Of a DNA stretch of 64,000 nt, positions 25,656-35,808 are shown one piece after another. Location of the stretch: assembly GCF_003590095.1 (NCBI RefSeq), contig NC_039491.1, forward strand, positions 7,750,001 to 7,814,000, read 5' to 3'. The notes beneath the pieces were generated by a model. The model saw only the letters and a program-made list of their open reading frames with translations. It did not search any database and was not told where the DNA came from. How positions within the stretch are numbered: the stretch's first letter is position 1; each line of letters opens with the position of its first letter. The stretch is from Trichoplusia ni (Eukaryota; Arthropoda; Insecta; Lepidoptera; Noctuidae). A program made the position numbers and the translations under genes.

Positions 25656-28600
25656 TTATGATGCCAATAGATTAAACAAAAGACAAGCTTCTTCACTGTT
25701 AGGTTTTGATAGTAAGGAATTCATGATTCCGACTTGCAATATATCCACATCAAATTTTTCAAATAGTTCCTTTCTCTCCGCATGGAACTGAACACATTCC
25801 ATCAACAAATGGTAAGTATCATCTATTACACCACAAGTATCACAGTTAGGGGAAGGAGCTTTCCCCATTAAGAAGGCAAATTTGTTTGATGGGATATGTC
25901 CGGTCCTGATTCTGTGCGCTATAGTAATCAGTTTCCTACTCAGCTGGCTATATGTACACCACGGTATACGAGGAGGCTGACATTGGATAGTTTTATACCA
26001 TAAACCCTTTTCCAACGATCTCTGATCGAAATACTCTTTCCATAAATCATAACACTGTCCATTGTATTTCGTTAATATTTCTGAATAATATGGTTTCACA
26101 TATATTTCTTGTCCTTCTGTACTTCCAATTTTCGCCAATCTATCCGCCTCCTCATTACCACGTATCCCAATGTGCGAAGGAACCCATTGCAACCTCAGAT
26201 CCACTCCTTTCTCCGCTAGTTCTTCAATTTTAGAGAGTATCTCGTATGCTATCGGTGTACCTCTGCGACCAGAGGCGCATCGAGCTATATGATATAACGC
26301 ACTCTTGCTGTCTGAACATATAACAGCTCTATTTTCAGAAATGGTTTTGATATATGATAGTGCTTCTGAGATTGCAATGAGCTCCAACGACATGATACAC
26401 ACATTTCCAATTACTTTAAAGCATCCATTAGAATTTTCTTGCGAGCGAACGTAAAATGCAGAACCCCTACCTTTCTTGCTCTTAGATCCATCTGTGTAAA
26501 TTACTACCCAATCAGCATATTTCTCTATTAATTCTTTCATTACAGTGTGTTTCAACAGATTTAATTCGTAACAATCTTTAGCTCGATGCATACTGTCCAA
26601 ATCAACCGAGACTATGTTATTCGTGTCAATGTAAGAGACCCACGTTTTTAAGGTATACATCTCTAATGGAGAGGATGAGGCCACTTGTACATCTTTAATT
26701 TCATTTAAAACATTTACAAGTAATGGAATCTTTTTCCGTGTCCAATAGCTGTTGTTAATAAACATATTTAATTCTTTTAATAATTTGATTGTTACATTAT
26801 TAGTCCAAGATAGGGATTTTAAACAATATTTGTAGGCTAGGAATTTTCTTCTTATGTGCAATGGTGGAATACATAGCTCACTCTCCATGGTGTGGATCGG
26901 CGTAGATTTTATAAAACCACCTATAATTCTCAGTGCCTGATTCTGTACTTTCTGTAATTTATATAAATGTGAACTCGCACTGTTGTCGTAAATAAAACAA
27001 CTGTAGTCTATACGACTCCTGACTATCGCTATATATATTCTGCGTAAATGTTTGGGGTGTATACCCCAAGAAGTACCTGCTAGAACTTTGAGTATATTTA
27101 AGTATTTCTGTGACTTTCTGACTACCTCATTAACATGACGTCCCCATCGTAGCGATCTGTCTAGCCATAACCCTAAATATTTGTAGCTGTCTACTAATTC
27201 TAAAGCACTATTGTTTATTTTCAATGTAATATTTTGTCTCCTAAATCCCCTACTAAAAATACATAGTTTTGATTTACTATTCGACAAACGCAATCCTAAT
27301 TCAGCTAGACAAGATGAAAATATGTCTAATGTTTCTTGTAATTTAGTTGTACTTTCTGAGAGATTTTTGTCTGTACTATACAAGACAAAATCATCAGCGT
27401 ACTGACACATATGTACATTGTTAGTTTTTGAGAATAATTTAAATGTTACAACGTTAAATAATATTGGTGATATAGGGTCACCCTGGGCTAATCCTAAACT
27501 TGTATATCTAATCATAGTGTCATCTTCATTAGATTCATCAATAATTTTAAGATGTCTTTCATTCAAAAAAGTCCATAAATATGAACATATTTTGTTACCG
27601 ATACCTATTTCATTCAATATCGATATCATTTTATTAATTAATACATTATTGTATGCACTTTCAACATCTATAAAACACGCGATTGTTGCATAACTTTTCG
27701 AGAAACCTAATTGAATTTGTGTGGTCAATCTCGTTAAACAGTCTTGACATGATTGCCCTCTTCTAAAACCCGACGTATATGGAGACAAAATATTATTTTT
27801 CTCTATAAACCATTCAATGCGTTTAGTCAGTATGGAGTGAAGAATCTTACACAAGCATGATATTAAGCAGATAGGCCTTAACTTTGGATTGCTGTCGCTG
27901 GTTGTAGCTGGTTTTGGAATAGGCATCAGTACTATGTCACGCCACTGTACGGGTACGGTACTAGAATTTAAAATATCATTATACAAATTCACCAAAAATA
28001 TTTTTCCCTTGGTTGGTAAATTAAAGATCATTGAATAAGAAACCCCGTCCTCACCAGGTGCTGTATCCTTAGTCTTGAGTGAATTACACAGTTCATGTAA
28101 TGTAACCGGGAGTTCCAACTCTACGTTGAATGAATTAAATGTTGGTTTCTCATAGCATACATAATCAGGAGCCAGATCACGGATTAGAGATACTTTCTGG
28201 TCCCTTGACGGGTATGATTTAGCCGAGCTACACCCTTTCAACCATCTCATTCGTTTCCACATTTCTGATACCGTTGTTGACTCATCAATGCTTGTGTAAA
28301 AATTACGACGCTCATTTAATCTGGCTTTACTAATAGCTTTCTTAGCGATTGTTGTCTTTTCTTCTAGAATGTTTAAATTGAAGGGGGTAGGATTTGACCT
28401 AAAATTACTTAGAGCCAACCTCCTTTCGGCTACTAATTTAGAGAGTGTTTCATTCCAGTAAGACTTTGGTTGGAAACCCGGTTTATAATGCGTGAATTGT
28501 TTTGTATACGGTATATATTTATCAGCTGCGTTATTAATAATGTTAATGAAATAATCATAATTTTGTTGAGCATTTAACTCTCTACAGTATGGTAAAATAG

Positions 28601-29372
28601 CTTCTTCTATAGTTTTTGTATATCCTTTCCAATTGGCTGATTTATATTTACGTTTTTTACCTATACATATAGCTTCCCGATAGATACTTTTAATTTTAAT
28701 ACACATATGATCACTGCCCAAATTTTCGCTCAATACATGCCATTCAAATTTACAAGCTAAATCTGTGGAAGCAAATGTAATATCAGGGGACGTTTTTTGT
28801 AAATAACCATTTACCATCTTAATTCGCGTGTGCTCACCTGCCCCTTTGTTAAGCGAGATGTATCCCGCATCCAAAGCAGCATCAAAAACCATCGTACCTC
28901 TTGTATCTGATTTACATGACCAATTATGGTGATGTGCATTGAAGTCACCAGCTATTAGACATTTACTAGTATATTTCGTGAATATCAAATCCCAATCCGA
29001 CTGAACAGTATGCACCGAGGAAGGACAATATATCAAGATAATATTCTTAATCTCTTTACAATTTAAAAGTTTAACACATTTTATTTCTATTCCTGAATTA
29101 CTATGATTTAAAGTTTCTAACTGAACTCTAATTGATTTGTGTATTACAATGGCGACTCCCCCATATGAATCGCTTCGGTCATTCCTAAAGATATTATATC
29201 CACTTATATTTAATGATGAGTCAGGTTCCAACCAAGTCTCTGATATTAAAGCAATATAAATGTTCTCTTGACTTAATAAAGCTTGAAATTCTGAAATTTT
29301 AGGTCTCAAACTCTGGGCATTCCACTGCAATATGTTTATGAAATAAGAACTGTTATTAAAATTATTATCCAT
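25656..29372 (-). CDS. LINE ORF2: APE endonuclease, reverse transcriptase, RNase H
   Basis: This 1238-aa polyprotein nicks target DNA and reverse-transcribes the element RNA in place. The APE-type endonuclease occupies about residues 10-225 (LQWNAQSLRP, SETWLEP with E45, GDFNAHHHNW, GSDH at 219-222). The reverse transcriptase covers about 480-745 (LRPICLISCLCKI, SGFRRGQSCQDC, GLAQGDPISPILFN, QYADDFVLYS with the catalytic YADD at 658-661). RNase H spans about 955-1080 with D961 (YTDGSKS), E997, D1021 (CSDSKSAL) and D1077 in WVPSHIGIRGNEEADRLA. A cysteine/histidine motif (CDTCGVIDDTYHLLMEC) lies near the C terminus. The length and domain order are complete, with no stop or frameshift. The start codon overlaps the last eight bases of ORF1, suggesting coupled or reinitiating translation. 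All catalytic residues I looked for are present. Confidence 0.95.
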   Translation of the reverse strand: MDNNFNNSSYFINILQWNAQSLRPKISEFQALLSQENIYIALISETWLEPDSSLNISGYNIFRNDRSDSYGGVAIVIHKSIRVQLETLNHSNSGIEIKCVKLLNCKEIKNIILIYCPSSVHTVQSDWDLIFTKYTSKCLIAGDFNAHHHNWSCKSDTRGTMVFDAALDAGYISLNKGAGEHTRIKMVNGYLQKTSPDITFASTDLACKFEWHVLSENLGSDHMCIKIKSIYREAICIGKKRKYKSANWKGYTKTIEEAILPYCRELNAQQNYDYFINIINNAADKYIPYTKQFTHYKPGFQPKSYWNETLSKLVAERRLALSNFRSNPTPFNLNILEEKTTIAKKAISKARLNERRNFYTSIDESTTVSEMWKRMRWLKGCSSAKSYPSRDQKVSLIRDLAPDYVCYEKPTFNSFNVELELPVTLHELCNSLKTKDTAPGEDGVSYSMIFNLPTKGKIFLVNLYNDILNSSTVPVQWRDIVLMPIPKPATTSDSNPKLRPICLISCLCKILHSILTKRIEWFIEKNNILSPYTSGFRRGQSCQDCLTRLTTQIQLGFSKSYATIACFIDVESAYNNVLINKMISILNEIGIGNKICSYLWTFLNERHLKIIDESNEDDTMIRYTSLGLAQGDPISPILFNVVTFKLFSKTNNVHMCQYADDFVLYSTDKNLSESTTKLQETLDIFSSCLAELGLRLSNSKSKLCIFSRGFRRQNITLKINNSALELVDSYKYLGLWLDRSLRWGRHVNEVVRKSQKYLNILKVLAGTSWGIHPKHLRRIYIAIVRSRIDYSCFIYDNSASSHLYKLQKVQNQALRIIGGFIKSTPIHTMESELCIPPLHIRRKFLAYKYCLKSLSWTNNVTIKLLKELNMFINNSYWTRKKIPLLVNVLNEIKDVQVASSSPLEMYTLKTWVSYIDTNNIVSVDLDSMHRAKDCYELNLLKHTVMKELIEKYADWVVIYTDGSKSKKGRGSAFYVRSQENSNGCFKVIGNVCIMSLELIAISEALSYIKTISENRAVICSDSKSALYHIARCASGRRGTPIAYEILSKIEELAEKGVDLRLQWVPSHIGIRGNEEADRLAKIGSTEGQEIYVKPYYSEILTKYNGQCYDLWKEYFDQRSLEKGLWYKTIQCQPPRIPWCTYSQLSRKLITIAHRIRTGHIPSNKFAFLMGKAPSPNCDTCGVIDDTYHLLMECVQFHAERKELFEKFDVDILQVGIMNSLLSKPNSEEACLLFNLLAS

Positions 29373-30921
29373 TAGTGGAGAACGAAAGTATACGATTTAA
29401 AATATCTTTACCATTTATTATTTTTAAACATAGTGCAATGAAATCCCGAACAATTATGTTGATAATTAATCCCAGCTTATCAGAAAAGCTATTTCTCGAC
29501 ATACATATATCCTTAATTTTTTTATATAGTCCATACCAATATTCTTTGCATTCACCTGGTTGCCTTTGTTTATCCTCTTTGTTATTGGTGTTTTCAGCCT
29601 CACTTATATTTGTTTGTGAATGTTCCTGTCCATACGATCCTGTTTTCGTTTTTTTTCTTCGTGATTTCTTCTTTTTTGGTTTTTCAGACTGCGTATTAGT
29701 TTTATTATCTAATTTCTGGCTGTCTTCTGTTTCAGATTCCTCCGATGCACTCATTTCTTCATGTATAACGGCTTCTGTAACAACCACTTCTCTATATGTT
29801 CTTCTTGGTTCTGTGTCCTGAGTCCATTCTGTTTGTGGCAACTGTTTATTTGTTTCATTATTCATAACAGCATCCACATTATGTGTTGTATTATTTTCCT
29901 GTATTTTTCTTTCGGTTTTATATATTTCTAATCCTTCCTGATAGCTGCAGTTCTTTTCTGACATAATTCTTCTAATTTCTTTTTCTTTCAAGAAAATAGG
30001 GCATCTTTTATTCATTGCCATATGTGGACCTTTGCAGTTTATACATTGAAAATTAGTTGTCTCACAGTTTGCGTGATTATTTCCACACTTAGGGCATATG
30101 ATCTTTTTTGAAGGACATGTTCTAGAAAGGTGTCCATATCGCCAACATATTGAACATTGGGATACAGGGAAAATATAGGGTTCAACTTGAAATCTGCACC
30201 CAAAACCATATACATATGACGGTAGATTGTGATTTTTAAAACATAGGCGAATTGTTTCAGAATTTACCCATTTACCATCGCTATCCTGTCTTTTTAATCG
30301 TTTTGCAGATATGATCTCAAAATCACACCTAAGGTTTTCTAATATTTCTTTATCTTCTATTTCTAAGTCCACCTGTCTCAGTAAACCATAGCATAACGAT
30401 GATTCACCTACTATATTGACATTATATTCCAAGTTGGCTAATAATTTCTCACAATTTAACATCTTCACTGCATTTTCTTTTTTGTCAAAATATATTAAGG
30501 CCCTATAAGGGTTTTTGTATACTAATTTAATTATGTTTCCTAAATTATGAGATCTCAAAAGTTTCGCCATCCCAAATTGCCTCGGTAATGTTTCTTTGGC
30601 CGTAATACACACAATATGTTCTATGGGTTTCACACTATTATTCGAAAATCTCAATTGCAAGTCTTCAAAATTTTTTGAATTTCTTCGTGTTGGTCGTTTA
30701 CTCCCACGTTTTATGGTTATGAAACCGTCATCACCTTCAATTACTTCTTCGTCATCTTCCTGTCTACTTCTTTTCTCCGGTAATACTTGTTGCTCTCTAC
30801 TTAACTCCGTATTTTTCTCTTTCTCCATCCTATTAACTTGTTGCTCGCTCTCCATTTCAAGATCCTCTTCCACCATCTCACTTCCACTTGAGTCACAAAA
30901 TTCTACATTTTCACTCATCAA
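29365..30921 (-). CDS. LINE ORF1: Gag-like RNA-binding protein with three zinc knuckles
   Basis: This 518-aa nucleic-acid chaperone is expected to package element RNA into a ribonucleoprotein for delivery to the nucleus. The N terminus is acidic and low-complexity (residues 1-65), and an RRM/PRE-C2HC-like middle region lies at about 100-250. Three CCHC knuckles at 256-307 read CSICWRYGHLSRTC, CPKCGNNHANC and CINCKGPHMAMNKRC. A lysine-rich stretch (KPKKKKSRRKKTKTG) is a likely nuclear-localisation signal. Two consecutive methionines open the frame, and the first was chosen. The 3' end overlaps ORF2 by eight bases. The frame is uninterrupted, and the arrangement matches ORF1 of I- and Jockey-group elements. 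Confidence 0.9.
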   Translation of the reverse strand: MMSENVEFCDSSGSEMVEEDLEMESEQQVNRMEKEKNTELSREQQVLPEKRSRQEDDEEVIEGDDGFITIKRGSKRPTRRNSKNFEDLQLRFSNNSVKPIEHIVCITAKETLPRQFGMAKLLRSHNLGNIIKLVYKNPYRALIYFDKKENAVKMLNCEKLLANLEYNVNIVGESSLCYGLLRQVDLEIEDKEILENLRCDFEIISAKRLKRQDSDGKWVNSETIRLCFKNHNLPSYVYGFGCRFQVEPYIFPVSQCSICWRYGHLSRTCPSKKIICPKCGNNHANCETTNFQCINCKGPHMAMNKRCPIFLKEKEIRRIMSEKNCSYQEGLEIYKTERKIQENNTTHNVDAVMNNETNKQLPQTEWTQDTEPRRTYREVVVTEAVIHEEMSASEESETEDSQKLDNKTNTQSEKPKKKKSRRKKTKTGSYGQEHSQTNISEAENTNNKEDKQRQPGECKEYWYGLYKKIKDICMSRNSFSDKLGLIINIIVRDFIALCLKIINGKDILNRILSFSTNG

Positions 30922-31009
30922 GTAGCATTAATTAATAAAAATGAGGGTAAGCGCAAATAGTTACAATCGCGTAAGCGTCAACTGCTCGCTCGACCGCTCG
31001 CTACGACTC

Positions 31010-31025
31010 TTGGAAATATCTTTTT
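31010..31025. repeat. Target-site duplication of the nested LINE, right copy
   Basis: TTGGAAATATCTTTTT is an exact repeat of 25534-25549. It marks where LTR-element sequence resumes after the LINE's 5' end. Confidence 0.85.
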
Positions 31026-31027
31026 GC

Positions 31028-31600
31028 AATGCAACTACGAAATACATTTGGTGAAGATAATATAGACCGTTTCCTGGAATAGCATGCCTGAATTGAAGAC
31101 GTGTTTTGGCAACATTTGATCAATTGAAAAACCCCAGCTGCAAATTTATGGCGATTACTCAATAGAAGTCGATGATTGATATGAGTTATGAGCACCTGAA
31201 CCGCACGGATGAAGTTCTTGTCAGTGGAGAAGACTGCTATTGCTTTTACATTGGCGCACGCAGCGATGATAGAACCACGATTGTACAGAATTGCATTTAC
31301 CACAGATATTAAAAGTCGCAGTAGACTGCAACAAGAACTCGTCGCGCTTACTTTTAGAAAACAAAGCCTACTATGTATGAGTATACCATTTCGCCGATAG
31401 TGGCAATGAAGTCACGAGTAGAAGACGTTCCAAAGGCCTATAGTTGTGGCAAGCAGGATTACGTATCGAATGAGTGCCGCAACCGTATAAAGAAAACAAT
31501 CAAGTTCCTGTATAAACTTCTAGAAGACAGAAGTGAGGTTGTTCTGAAATCGGTATCGACGATAAAGCAGTTTGTACGAGAAAAAGCAGGTTGACAGATC
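31028..31600 (+). pseudogene. Decayed gag of the LTR element
   Basis: Short open segments in shifting frames carry the remains of a capsid/nucleocapsid gene. The clearest piece is the 73-codon frame 31373-31594, with YSCGKQDYVSNECRN near 31436-31480. That is a zinc knuckle in which the first cysteine and the histidine of C-x2-C-x4-H-x4-C appear lost. A second degraded knuckle may lie just downstream (FLYKLLEDRSEVVLKS). Stop codons interrupt the rest. It could not supply a working nucleocapsid, so the element would rely on proteins made elsewhere. Confidence 0.6.
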
Positions 31601-33604
31601 AAGCATTTGGAAGAAAGCGGATTGATTTGGTTTGAAATCTAGATTTGAAAATGAAAATTGGCCAACTATATACTACGTTGCTGTCTTACAATGCGTACTA
31701 AATTGAAATTCGGCAAGACGTTTAAAGGTTTGATGGTTATTGTACTAAGTTAATAAAGAAAAGCAACGCACGTAAGTGAATTTGTCTTTGCTAAATGGAA
31801 TGTAGCATCATCACTTCGAGTCAATTGTATGTGGTCAAGTCAGTTGTATGTCTTGTGTTTGAAAAAAAGAAGTGAGTAAGTATAACGATTGTAGCCATTA
31901 GGCGAGGTATCGGAAGTTTAAGCAAAATGTCTTGAGTTTGATTTTTGTATGGTGCCAATATTGACAACTAATTATTGCTCTTATTACAGCTTGTCGTCTT
32001 ATAATGTCGATTCAAAGAGACAGTTATTTGCGGAGGAGGAGCGACCTATGTCGACCGCTATGTCTGTACCTTAAAGTCATCGAGGGAAACTGGTGCGAAG
32101 TGCGGAGAGTGATCTGATCGTGTTGCGCTGTGTGAGCTCCAGCGAGTATCGAGTTAATTTGAACTGGGTGCTTATGGTCAAGCTTTCCTTAGGATCACTA
32201 ACACAACGGTGGGTCGATTACAATTTATTTTTGATAAGGAGCGGCATATTTATCAGTATGCGTTGATGACAGTTTCGTTAAGAAGTTGGTTATTTAAGAT
32301 TTTAAAGTTATTGATTTACAAAAGGGGCTATGTATAGGACAAATAAAGTGTCAAATTGAAAGAACCAAGTTTAATGTTATTTTGATCAAGGTTTGAGAAA
32401 GTGAGGTTCTCTAGTAGTGGGTGTTGTGTTTGTAACCGGATGGAAGTTACGTGTGGTAGTGACTGGATAGAGGTTACCCGTTGTGATCGTTACCTAAGGA
32501 GGTTGCATGATCATGCCCGGAGGGAGGTCATTTTGGTTTGATGCTTATGATTGGATTAAAGTTATAAGTGTGATGATGAACATTTCCCAGGGTTAATCAA
32601 AGTTAAGCACTGATATGTTATAATAAGTTTCTTATTGTTTGAATGATAATAGGTGTTATTGCACATGTCATTGGCAGTTATGCGTTCTGAGTATAAGGCT
32701 GTTAACACTGTTGTTACCACTAGTAAAGATTTTATCCAAAGTGCCTATATCTTTAGTCCGAAAACTAAGTACCGTTCCAAATAAAGAACGAGGTCGAGAA
32801 TGGTGATAGTATAGAATTTTAGGTCAATGGTCGGGATCGAAGCAGAGACCGTGTTAACTATGGCAGAGGTGGCGACTGAAGAGACTATGGTGACTCTGGC
32901 TGAGATTGGGTCTTGGAGAGGCCATGGAGTCGGGTGGACTCAGTATTCACATGGAATGCGTGCGGACTTTGTATGACTCAGATTCCTGCTTTGAGATTCG
33001 TGATTAGTTCCAGTAGTGAGTTGCTGGTGGCAACTGTAAGATTGTAGAGTTACTTGGTAGCTCTGACTTAATGAAAGGTTTCTGGTAAAGAAGATACAGA
33101 TGTTAAGATAAAGTCAACTATTATAATCATGATAACGAATGACCGAGTGGTGAGTACTGCTGTGTTGTTCTTTGATGCATAATGATCTTTAATAAAGCAG
33201 ACTTTAGCTGACAAGTTTCCAGGCTAACGTAATACAATGCTGTGCAATACGTAGCGATATTTTGGGTTGAGTCAACGCGGCCGTGGCCGTGCGGACTTAA
33301 ATGACTTTGTCCTAAAAATTAGGATTTCATATTTTTCATAAGTAAACATAAAAAAATATTCTTGGCTGAAAACAAATGTTGAATTTTGAGCTACGAGGTT
33401 TCCGTTGGTCAAATAAGACCCAATCCACGTAAGTGTGGAGCCTGAATTTGGAACTTAACTGAGTGAATTTTTGTTCTTGGTTTCTTGTACTTTTGATAAT
33501 TTGTCCCTGGGATACTTCATGAGTAGAATGTGCCGATGACGGCGCGGGTAAGTGAGTCCTACTTGTGTGGTTAGAGGAGATCACTACTTAGCAGTTGATT
33601 CAAT
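31601..33604 (+). other. Non-coding interior of the LTR element
   Basis: The 2 kb between the gag relic and the minisatellite have no long open frame, no recognisable reverse transcriptase or integrase motif and no conserved gene. The base composition is richer in G than the flanking genome. The stretch is probably heavily decayed or rearranged retroelement sequence. Confidence 0.6.
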
Positions 33605-33955
33605 TTATCAGTTGGACTGTGTGGCACCGATTGGACTGTGTGTTGGCCTGTGTGGCAAATAGCCTGTGTGGCAAATGGCCTGTGTGGCAAATAGCCTGTG
33701 TGGCAAATAGCCTGTGTGGCAAATAGCCTGTGTGGCAAGCCTGTGTGGCAAGTAGCCTGTGTGGCGAGCCTGTGTGGCAAGTAGCCTGTGTGGCAAGCCT
33801 GTGTGGCAAGTAGCCTGTGTGGCCAGCCTGTGTGGCCAGCCTGTGTGGCGACGATTAGCCTGTGTGGCGACAACTATCCTGTGTGGCACAAACTAGCCTG
33901 GGTGGCGAACCTGGTTGGCATTCAAGGGCCTATGTGGCATTGGTGAGCCGGTGTG
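33605..33955 (+). repeat. GCCTGTGTGGC minisatellite inside the LTR element
   Basis: About sixteen copies of CCTGTGTGGC are spaced by short variable linkers (AAATAG, AAG, AAGTAG, CAG, GACGATTAG), giving units mostly of 12 or 16 bases. Diverged units occur at both ends (GGACTGTGTGGC on the left, GCCTGGGTGGC on the right). The array ends about 240 bp before the 3' LTR. Three minus-strand frames stay open through it only because the repeat lacks stops. Confidence 0.92.
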
Positions 33956-34195
33956 TTTAATATTTGCTAATCTATAGCTATAGCTGTAGTTGGAGTATAG
34001 TTCGGAGATGGATTTTATAATTTTTAAGATAGATTTGTGGAAAATGTGTCTTATGAGAAATGATAAGTGATCAGCAGTCACCCAATTGGTCAGGAAGGCC
34101 AAGACGAGAGTGTAGTGTATCATTTTATCTAATGTTTGCAGACAACAACGATGCACATGAGACACACGAGGACGTGTGACGACGCAGGACGGCCG

Positions 34196-34603
34196 TGACG
34201 GCGCGCGGATTAGTTGAGAATACTTTGTTTATTTAGACGATTTTAATTGATTGTGGAAATGTGTATTAAGATAGTCCATAATTATTATTATAATGAGTAA
34301 GTGGTAAATTATAAAAGGGAGCGGGTTACCCCGAATAGAGTAGTAGGTGGCGCTAGGTGCGACGACGTTCGTTTTGCTTGTCAAGACAGTTGTCATAAAA
34401 ATAGCGAGCACGTACTAACCTATTGGCTCCAAATAATATTCCATCTCAACCGTCCTATTGTATTCTACTCCATAATGTTATAAGTTCACATTATACAATC
34501 TACAAGATAACATTGACGCTTTTATTTCGAACATCCCGTCGCTCATACGCCCAAGATGGAGGCCAACCTAGACTGTTCGGAAAATGTTCCTGACGCTCCC
34601 ACA
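34196..34603 (+). repeat. 3' LTR (408 bp)
   Basis: A direct copy of 25041-25448, from TGACGGCGCG to CTCCCACA, including the TATAAAAG box at 34310-34317. I found no difference by eye. TATA follows it, matching the TATA before the left LTR. Confidence 0.92.
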
Positions 34604-35282
34604 TATAAAATAAATTATAATCTTAATGCACCATTTTCAGGATTTTACGAATTCAATTTAATGTGAAATACGAAGAATAAATTTAAAATCCATTATGTTT
34701 TTACATAGTTTCATATAATTTCGTTTGATAAATATAAGTTTTATGTTACTTTTCCAGGTACTCCATTAAAATGATAATAAAAAGATTTTAGCAGACTAAG
34801 TCTGTTGTTGTTATTTCGTACATATGTAAGTGAGGAACGTCTGGGCGAGAATTCATTAAAGCTGAACGGTCAAAGGGCCCTAAGAGGACATTGCTCTCTC
34901 AAATATAGCTTTATTATAATTGCCCGCGGGCCCGGCCGCTACAAACCGAAAATGATTTTAATCCTTGTTATGAACTACCTGTGTACTAAGTTTCGTCTAA
35001 TTGCGTTTTGTTTTTGCGTGAAAGAGAAACAAATATCCATATATAAACAAATATCGATATTTTCAAATTCATTAATTAGTTCAATCGGTATTGGTATTAT
35101 AAAACTTTGAAAACCAACGAAATGTCAAAAATGAAATTTCCACGTTGAAATATTTTCTTTTTTGACAGGGATGTCGCTGTCACGTTGCTTTTTCACGTAA
35201 TTTATTTACGAGTTGCGTACGAAAAGTGTGTTTTTATAGTTTAATTTTTTACATTAAATTAAGATTGCCAGTTTATGAAAGA

Positions 35283-35569
35283 CTAGCTGTTGCCCGCGAC
35301 TTCGTCTGCGTGGTTAGAAGATATAAGTTAGGAATTTTTGAACGGAAGCCCTCGAAGATGAATAATTTTCTATGTTTTTTTCCACATTTTCTATTGTATC
35401 TTCGCTCCTATTAGTCGCGGCGTGATGGTATGTAGCCTAAAACCTTCCTCGATGAATGGTATATGCAACACAAAAATATTTTTTCAATTTGAACCAGTAG
35501 TTCCTGAGATTAGCGCGTTCAAACAAACAAACAAACTCTTTAGCTTTATATATTAGTATAGAGTATAGA
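35283..35569 (-). mobile_element. Non-autonomous Helitron, Lep1-like, with both ends
   Basis: On the minus strand it starts TCTATACT (from 35569) after an A and ends with CTAG (35286-35283) before a T. A GC-rich potential hairpin (GCAGACGAAGTCGCGGGC) lies just before the end. These are the Helitron hallmarks: 5' TC, 3' CTRR with a subterminal hairpin, and insertion between A and T without duplication. It encodes no Rep/helicase. From memory it corresponds to the Lep1 family of moths and butterflies. Confidence 0.72.
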
Positions 35570-35726
35570 TTAAAAAAATATGAATGATTGATTACCCCTC
35601 ACGTGACGGATATTAAGCTTTTTTGACATTTTAAACTTTAAATTGCGGGTACCGAATTTGAACCTTTAATTCATTTTGTTGTTTTGTCGATGTTTATTTT
35701 ATTTTTTGTTTTACAGGCAACAGTAA

Positions 35727-35808
35727 TACATCAGTTGTGATTCGAAAGGTGGTGAGACGGACGGACATACACACAGACGGCAGAGCCTCAGTAATAGGGT
35801 TCTTTTTT
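35727..35808 (+). repeat. Fragment of a dispersed repeat
   Basis: GAGACGGACGGACATACACA then CAGACGGCAGAGCCTCAGTA and ATAGGGTTC match a common moth repeat. A related fragment lies at 46682-46770, and the longer element at 62966-63570 belongs to a similar group. Confidence 0.45.

Larger units (their letters stand above)
25550..31009 (-). mobile_element. Full-length non-LTR retrotransposon, I-clade-like
   Basis: The 5.46-kb element lies on the minus strand. A short 5' leader begins GAGTCGTAGCGAGCGG at 31009. ORF1 (30921-29365) and ORF2 (29372-25656) follow, then a 3' UTR of about 100 bases with an AATAAA-like signal and an A-rich tail. A perfect 16-bp target duplication flanks it. It interrupts the interior of the LTR element, so it arrived later. 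ORF1 with three zinc knuckles, plus ORF2 with APE-type endonuclease, reverse transcriptase and RNase H, is the architecture of the I/R1/LOA group. I favour the I clade without having run a phylogeny. Both frames are uninterrupted. Confidence 0.92.
25041..34603 (+). mobile_element. LTR retrotransposon, non-autonomous, with nested LINE
   Basis: Two 408-bp direct repeats beginning TG and ending CA bound a 9.56-kb unit, and TATA lies directly outside both ends (25037-25040 and 34604-34607) as a possible 4-bp target duplication. Removing the nested LINE (25550-31009, with one copy of its target duplication) leaves about 4.1 kb. That holds a decayed gag with zinc-knuckle remains, a minisatellite and no visible protease, reverse transcriptase or integrase. 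The plus orientation follows from the gag relic and from a tRNA-complementary stretch after the left LTR. A 4-bp duplication and this layout suit a Ty3/gypsy-type derivative, but the superfamily is not proven. The LTRs match by eye over their whole length, so insertion was recent, and the machinery was probably supplied in trans. Confidence 0.88.

Noticed and set aside
33571..33889. Three overlapping minus-strand frames (69-100 codons) with HTG/ATQA repeats
   Set aside because: They exist only because the minisatellite unit contains no stop codon in these frames. Different unit lengths rotate the frames, and there is no promoter or homology.
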